Source of the DNA: Owenia fusiformis | Taxonomy: Eukaryota; Annelida; Polychaeta; Sabellida; Oweniidae | NCBI GenBank assembly: GCA_903813345.2 | Contig: CAIIXF020000011.1 | Location: 31,798,166-31,862,165 of the forward strand | Direction: 5' to 3' | Length of the DNA: 64,000 nt | Shown here: in pieces, positions 60,261 through 64,000 of the stretch | Layout: the number at the start of each line of letters is the position of its first letter | Numbering within the stretch: position 1 is the stretch's first letter | Made by a program: the position numbers and the translations under genes | Notes under the pieces: model-generated | What the model saw: the letters and a program-made list of their open reading frames with translations, nothing else | Told to the model about the DNA's origin: nothing | Databases searched by the model: none

Positions 60261-60262
60261 TA

Positions 60263-60597
60263 CTGAAGATACACTTAATTTGGCTCCTGTTTTAATTTGA
60301 TGGATTGGCGGATTCAGAAAGTCTGCCAAATTAAAAATCTGAATTTTAGTTTGGAATTTTTGTCTAATGCTCTTCAGAAATTAAACTCCTGGGGCCCCTT
60401 TTCCTGACAACATGTCATCAATTCTACATTATTCCAAAAGAAAAACAGAAAATATCTTAGTAAATAGCTGTCCTAATGACATGAACATTGACAAAAATTA
60501 AACTTCAGTCCTGAATCCGGCAAATTAAATAGCCGCCAATATTCAGAATTGAGCAAATCCGTCAAATTAAATAGCATCAAAATAAGTGTATCTACAG
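60263..60597. mobile_element. Miniature TA-flanked element, ~335 bp
   Basis: Inverted ends CTG(A/T)AGATACACTTA are followed by partly matching 'ttaatttgatgga' and 'ttaatttgacgga' text. TA lies on both sides. It is non-coding and of Tc1/mariner style by its target choice. Confidence 0.65.
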
Positions 60598-60759
60598 TAC
60601 GCCTTTTGTCTGATCTATTCAATAGAGGAGAGAAAATAATGTGTTTCATAGTGTTTTATGAATTTTATTTTAGTATTTTATGATCAAAATTCTTTATTTT
60701 CAAATTACCACAGGGCCTTTAAAAACATTTTTCAGTAAAATTATGGTGGTGCATTTGCA

Positions 60760-61087
60760 GGGGCGGATCTGGGAACCATCAAGGGGGGGGCCCAAATTTC
60801 AGGTCAGAGAAAAAACCGTAGGCGCTTGCGCGGAAAAAAATTTTGGGCCCCTAAAACGCAAAAGTGGGCCCAAATTTTGAAATTTTGAGGCCCATTTTCT
60901 TCAAAATTTGGCCTGAATTTAAAAAATAAGGCCTTAAAAGGCCCAGTAATGACCTAAAAGGCCGACTTTTTGGGGGCCTTAAGGCCTTTTTTGGCCCAAA
61001 ATTTATTTTGGGCCCAATTTTTTTTTCTGGGCCCACCCAAGGGGGGGGGGCCCGGGCCCCCAGGCCCCCCCCCCCTAATCCGCCAGT
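60760..61087. mobile_element. GGGGCGGATC-type miniature element
   Basis: The left end has ggggcggatctgg and the right end has 'aatccgccag', inverted, with long G and C runs just inside both. The interior is full of 'aaggccc' and 'gggccc' words. Text like it occurs at 37801-37975 and 49941-50155. The ORFs across it are by-products. Confidence 0.6.
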
Positions 61088-62466
61088 GATTTGTCTTGCT
61101 TGACTCAGATCTAACTGCAACCATGACATTGAAATATACTAAAGAAATATGAAATTAATGTTACCGCCAAACAAGTTTTTTTCTTTTTGTGTATAACACG
61201 TGCGAATCAGTATATGTCTCTTTAAAGCAAGTATGTAAGCACCAGTACTAGTGCCATAAAGTTTTTTTATGTCTCAAATGTAACTCAAGTAAATCAGTAA
61301 AAACATAAAAGAGGGCAAGGTTAACATGACAAAAATGCTGTCTGATAAATTATTACAAATTTTATGAGTGCAGTATAGCAATTATTCGGATGGTGAGCAT
61401 CCTGTCAACCACTTACACTGAACTCTGGTCATAAAATGGTAGTTTTAACAATATGTAATCACTTCTTGGAGGTGACACAAAGATAAACTAAGTGGTAGTT
61501 ATTTACGTTGAATATAAGAGTTGTAATAAGGAACACTTTGATCTCATTTCAACATTCATAAAAAAACATAGAATAGTGCTTGGCCTTATGTGAAAAGTAT
61601 GCATTCGGTGGTTTACCCATTCGATCAATGTCATATTTGTAGAAATTGTATTGTTTTACTTTTAAAACAACTTATATGTATGAGTAAATGTTTATATAAC
61701 TTGTATGTACTTTGAGTGTACTTGATGTCACTCATTGCCACCCTTAAAATATGAATAATGATTGGAAAATTTGAAATTTAAATTTTCCATACATGATAAC
61801 TGTCATATTCATGTTATTTGGGTTCATGTTACATATAGATATCTTACACCATTTGATGACTGAAGTTGATGACAGAAATTGAAGTTCTACCTTAACTCAT
61901 AAAAAATGACATTGTTCTTATTTGAGCTTAATACAGTATGACCTTATTGGATCTTAACCAATTTCCATAATAAAAGGAGGGTTCAATGTACAACTTGCAA
62001 GTTTAACACAGAGATCAATATATGATTAGACATCAGAGTTTCACTAGATCCAGTTAACGATTGACTGCAATCAAGGGGCTAGACTGACTCTGTAAGTACA
62101 AAAATGTTTATCGTAATCTTTATAATATTCCTGCCCAGAATGGTTATATGAATGTCTGAAATCAAATGTGCTGAAATGTTTTATTATCATTATTTTGGTG
62201 ATTCTTTATTCTCTGTTTTTGATCATATTTTGTTTGAAGTATTTTGTTTGGCATCATTATTCAAAATCAACTCTTTATTGGAATAAATCTCTATGCTTAA
62301 TGGTAACAATTAATGGAATACAATGCAATTCAGGAGCAGAACCTCTCATAAGAATTCTTTCTTGCGAGTTATTTAATCAGGGGCATAGTCAGGAACTCAG
62401 GATAGGGGGAGGGGAGAACATCAAAACATGGCTTTTAAATTTGCTCTATTGCACCATCTTTTGCAG
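61088..62466. other. Upstream or intron region of the innexin gene
   Basis: AT-rich and without a recognised exon. At 62377-62410 'ggggcatagtcaggaactca' followed by 'ggggga' resembles the end of a GGCCCGTAGCC-type element. The tract 'ccatcttttgcag' ending at 62466 is a good 3' splice site, so part of this stretch may be a 5'-UTR intron. Confidence 0.4.
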
Positions 62467-62477
62467 ATTAAAGAAAT

Positions 62478-64000
62478 ATGGAGTATATAAAGGGTTTGAG
62501 TCAAATTGGTAGAGGCATGAAGACCTGTGATGACATCTTTCTGAGGATCAATTATCTCTATACTCCAGTATTCCTTATTGGAACAGCTCTCTATATCACA
62601 ATTGTCATCAACTTTGGGGAGAAGATACAATGCTGATCTGATGCCAAGTCCTCTGATGCTCATGTTGATTACAAAAATGCATTGTGCTGGCAGAGTGATA
62701 CATATTACCTCCCACCTGTCCATGTTATCCCTAGAGAGGATTTCCGGCAAGATGCAATAGAAGCCAAACATCGACATGTTCCATTGTATTTTGTATATAT
62801 GGCAGTCTGTTTCTTCGCTCACATAATTCTCTGGTGGGCTGTTACTGGAAAATCTGGACTTGATGTTGATGCAGTGATCAAAGATGGTTCAAACCAGAAC
62901 ATTCAATCTTTCGTTGATAAGTTTGGAGAGTATATGAAGAAAGCAAAATCCAACCCTGTTGTAAAACTCTGTGCTTACTGTACAACCTTCTATGGTACGT
63001 ATCTGGCGATTGTCTTTGCAGTTGTAAAACTGATCTATGTTATCAATGTGATTGTTCAGCTTCGTAGAGTCGATTCTTACCTACCCTTTGCATTCGTTTG
63101 ACTTCACTTCTTAAAAGAGAGCTTCGTCTTCACTCTTTCAAACTACAATAAACCTGTGAACTCACCGCGCCAATCAGTGTTCGTCGGCCAAATTTGACCG
63201 ACGTTCTTTATATGGTCATTCCTTCTGACGTCATCGTTGAGCCCGGAATTGACCAATGACAAGCGCATATATAATTAGAACGCATTTGGCGTATGTTTCT
63301 TCAAGCTCGCTGATTGGTGGAATGTCAGCGCGTTGGTCAAAAGTGATTTACCCAAACTGTCACCGGTACTCGTCGTGGGGGCGGGGCTACTAAACTGTAA
63401 TATGGTCTCTACTAGGCAGAGTGTAGTTTAACTAGACTCTGCACGCAGGGTAATTCTTACCTTGCTGACCACATCAATATGAATGGGACAATGATAAAAA
63501 TCGAAGGTAGCTATGCTGCAAAGGTTCTGGTTGAATTATCAACATGGCAGCATTGGACATCTGGATCTCAGACATTTCCAGATGTAATCCTTTGTGATTT
63601 TAAGGTTCGTCAGGCTTCATTAGCAATATACCGTTTTACATCACAATGTTTCCTGCCTTTGAATGAAATGAACCGGGATATGTTCTGTGCTGTTTGGATT
63701 TGGCTCTGTGTATTGATCCTAATCAACATATACAGCTTTCTTTCGTGGATGATTGCAGCTTGTAGAGGTCACATGACATCAATTGTCTCCAGAGGCCTAA
63801 TGGCATCACAGCCTGATGGTACAAACAATGCATTTCTTATGAAAGATGGCGCTTTCCTACTTGGATTGATCGATCAGAATGCTGATAAGGGAGTAGCTGC
63901 TAGTGTAATTGAAGCATTGCTGGAACAACAAAAGGCAGAACATGCCCCTCCTGAGAATATTGGAGGACATCCATCAGGACCACAATCTGTTAGTATACAA
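62478..64000 (+). pseudogene. Innexin, stopped at conserved Trp and split by an insertion
   Basis: The exon probably opens at 62467 after an acceptor. From ATG 62478 (a second is at 62517) the frame reads MEYIKGLSQIGRG, then DDIFLRINYLYTP, a first membrane helix, and GEKIQC. Then TGA (62634-62636) stands where innexins have Trp (the IQCW motif). The frame continues with CWQSDTYYLPP, the YYxxP innexin signature, a second helix (FVYMAVCFFAHIILWWAV), a loop, and a third helix (YLAIVFAVVKLIYVINVIVQ). At 63081 it is cut by a 371-bp element. The same frame resumes after the 9-bp duplication at 63462 with LADHINMNGT, the FPDVILCDFKVR motif and SQCFLPLN, a fourth helix (FCAVWIWLCVLILINIYSFL), and a C-terminal tail that runs off the right edge. 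The family forms hexa- or octameric gap-junction or hemichannel pores. The first nonsense codon alone would leave only 52 residues. Sequencing error at one base is possible; the insertion is not an error. An intronless coding exon is common for lophotrochozoan innexins. Confidence 0.85.
63073..63461. mobile_element. 371-bp TACCCT element inside innexin, 9-bp duplication
   Basis: The insertion is 63082-63452, flanked by direct copies of ATTCTTACC (63073-63081 and 63453-63461). Removing the element and one duplication restores the innexin frame exactly (GAT TCT TAC CTT GCT). The ends are TACCCTTTGC and, inverted, TACCCTGCGT, so the inverted ends are short and imperfect. The interior has no long frame but has inverted 'caatcag'/'ctgattgg' words. 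A 9-bp duplication suits Mutator-like elements among others. A shortened relative is at 21238-21325. Confidence 0.85.

Noticed and set aside
62634-62636. TGA read as selenocysteine
   Set aside because: Innexins have Trp here and there is no functional reason or visible SECIS structure; nonsense mutation or base error is simpler.
63082-63452. The 371-bp insert as a normal intron
   Set aside because: It does not begin with GT or end with AG at the frame-restoring borders and has a direct 9-bp duplication plus inverted ends, which indicate transposition.

Overview
The window looks like AT-rich nuclear DNA from an invertebrate animal. The clearest taxonomic clue is an innexin gene: innexin gap-junction genes occur in protostomes and cnidarians, and vertebrates have only the related pannexins. 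With a Methuselah-type receptor carrying a somatomedin B domain, apparently intronless genes and abundant small inverted-repeat elements, a marine lophotrochozoan (mollusc- or annelid-like) is my best inference, not a proof. No bacterial, organellar or rRNA sequence was seen.

Protein-coding content is sparse. From left to right: (1) a two-exon minus-strand gene at 8391-9087, a zinc-finger 'TTF-like' N-terminal region broken by an AT-dinucleotide frameshift; (2) an intact plus-strand open frame of 954 codons at 11967-14831, a somatomedin B plus seven-helix receptor of the Methuselah/secretin-like group; (3) relics of transposase or transposon-associated genes at 34004-34201, 43116-43660 and 56991-57269; (4) one or two candidate last exons of an unknown single-pass membrane protein at 55861-55985 and 56110-56381; (5) a minus-strand UDP-glycosyltransferase at 57913-59522 with one frameshift near its C-terminus; (6) an innexin from 62478 to beyond the right edge. 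The innexin carries a stop where a conserved Trp is expected, and a 371-bp mobile element sits inside it with a clean 9-bp target duplication.

Most of the rest is mobile or repetitive DNA: TA-flanked mariner-like elements (836-1798, 4651-5706, 33826-34387, a fragment ending at 57409, and 60263-60597); a Harbinger-like element (39031-40937, TTA duplication); an element with 650-bp inverted ends and an 8-bp duplication (42458-44135); a 7.85-kb inverted-end element (15677-23530) with GC-rich ends; and a striking 6.3-kb palindromic structure (27226-33533) made of 600-bp subrepeats around a roughly 2.2-kb, 63-bp satellite. There are also minisatellites, a 432-bp tandem duplication, tRNA-like units, and six copies of a roughly 125-bp dispersed repeat, all in the same orientation.

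The genes do not form a pathway; they are independent neighbours. The common theme is disruption: three of the four recognisable host genes carry frame-breaking lesions. That means either a pseudogene-rich region or an uncorrected assembly, and re-sequencing or transcripts would tell these apart. I found no operon, CRISPR array or prokaryote-like system. The best candidate for something undescribed is the palindromic satellite-cored element at 27.2-33.5 kb. All repeat and domain calls were made by eye, without alignment software.
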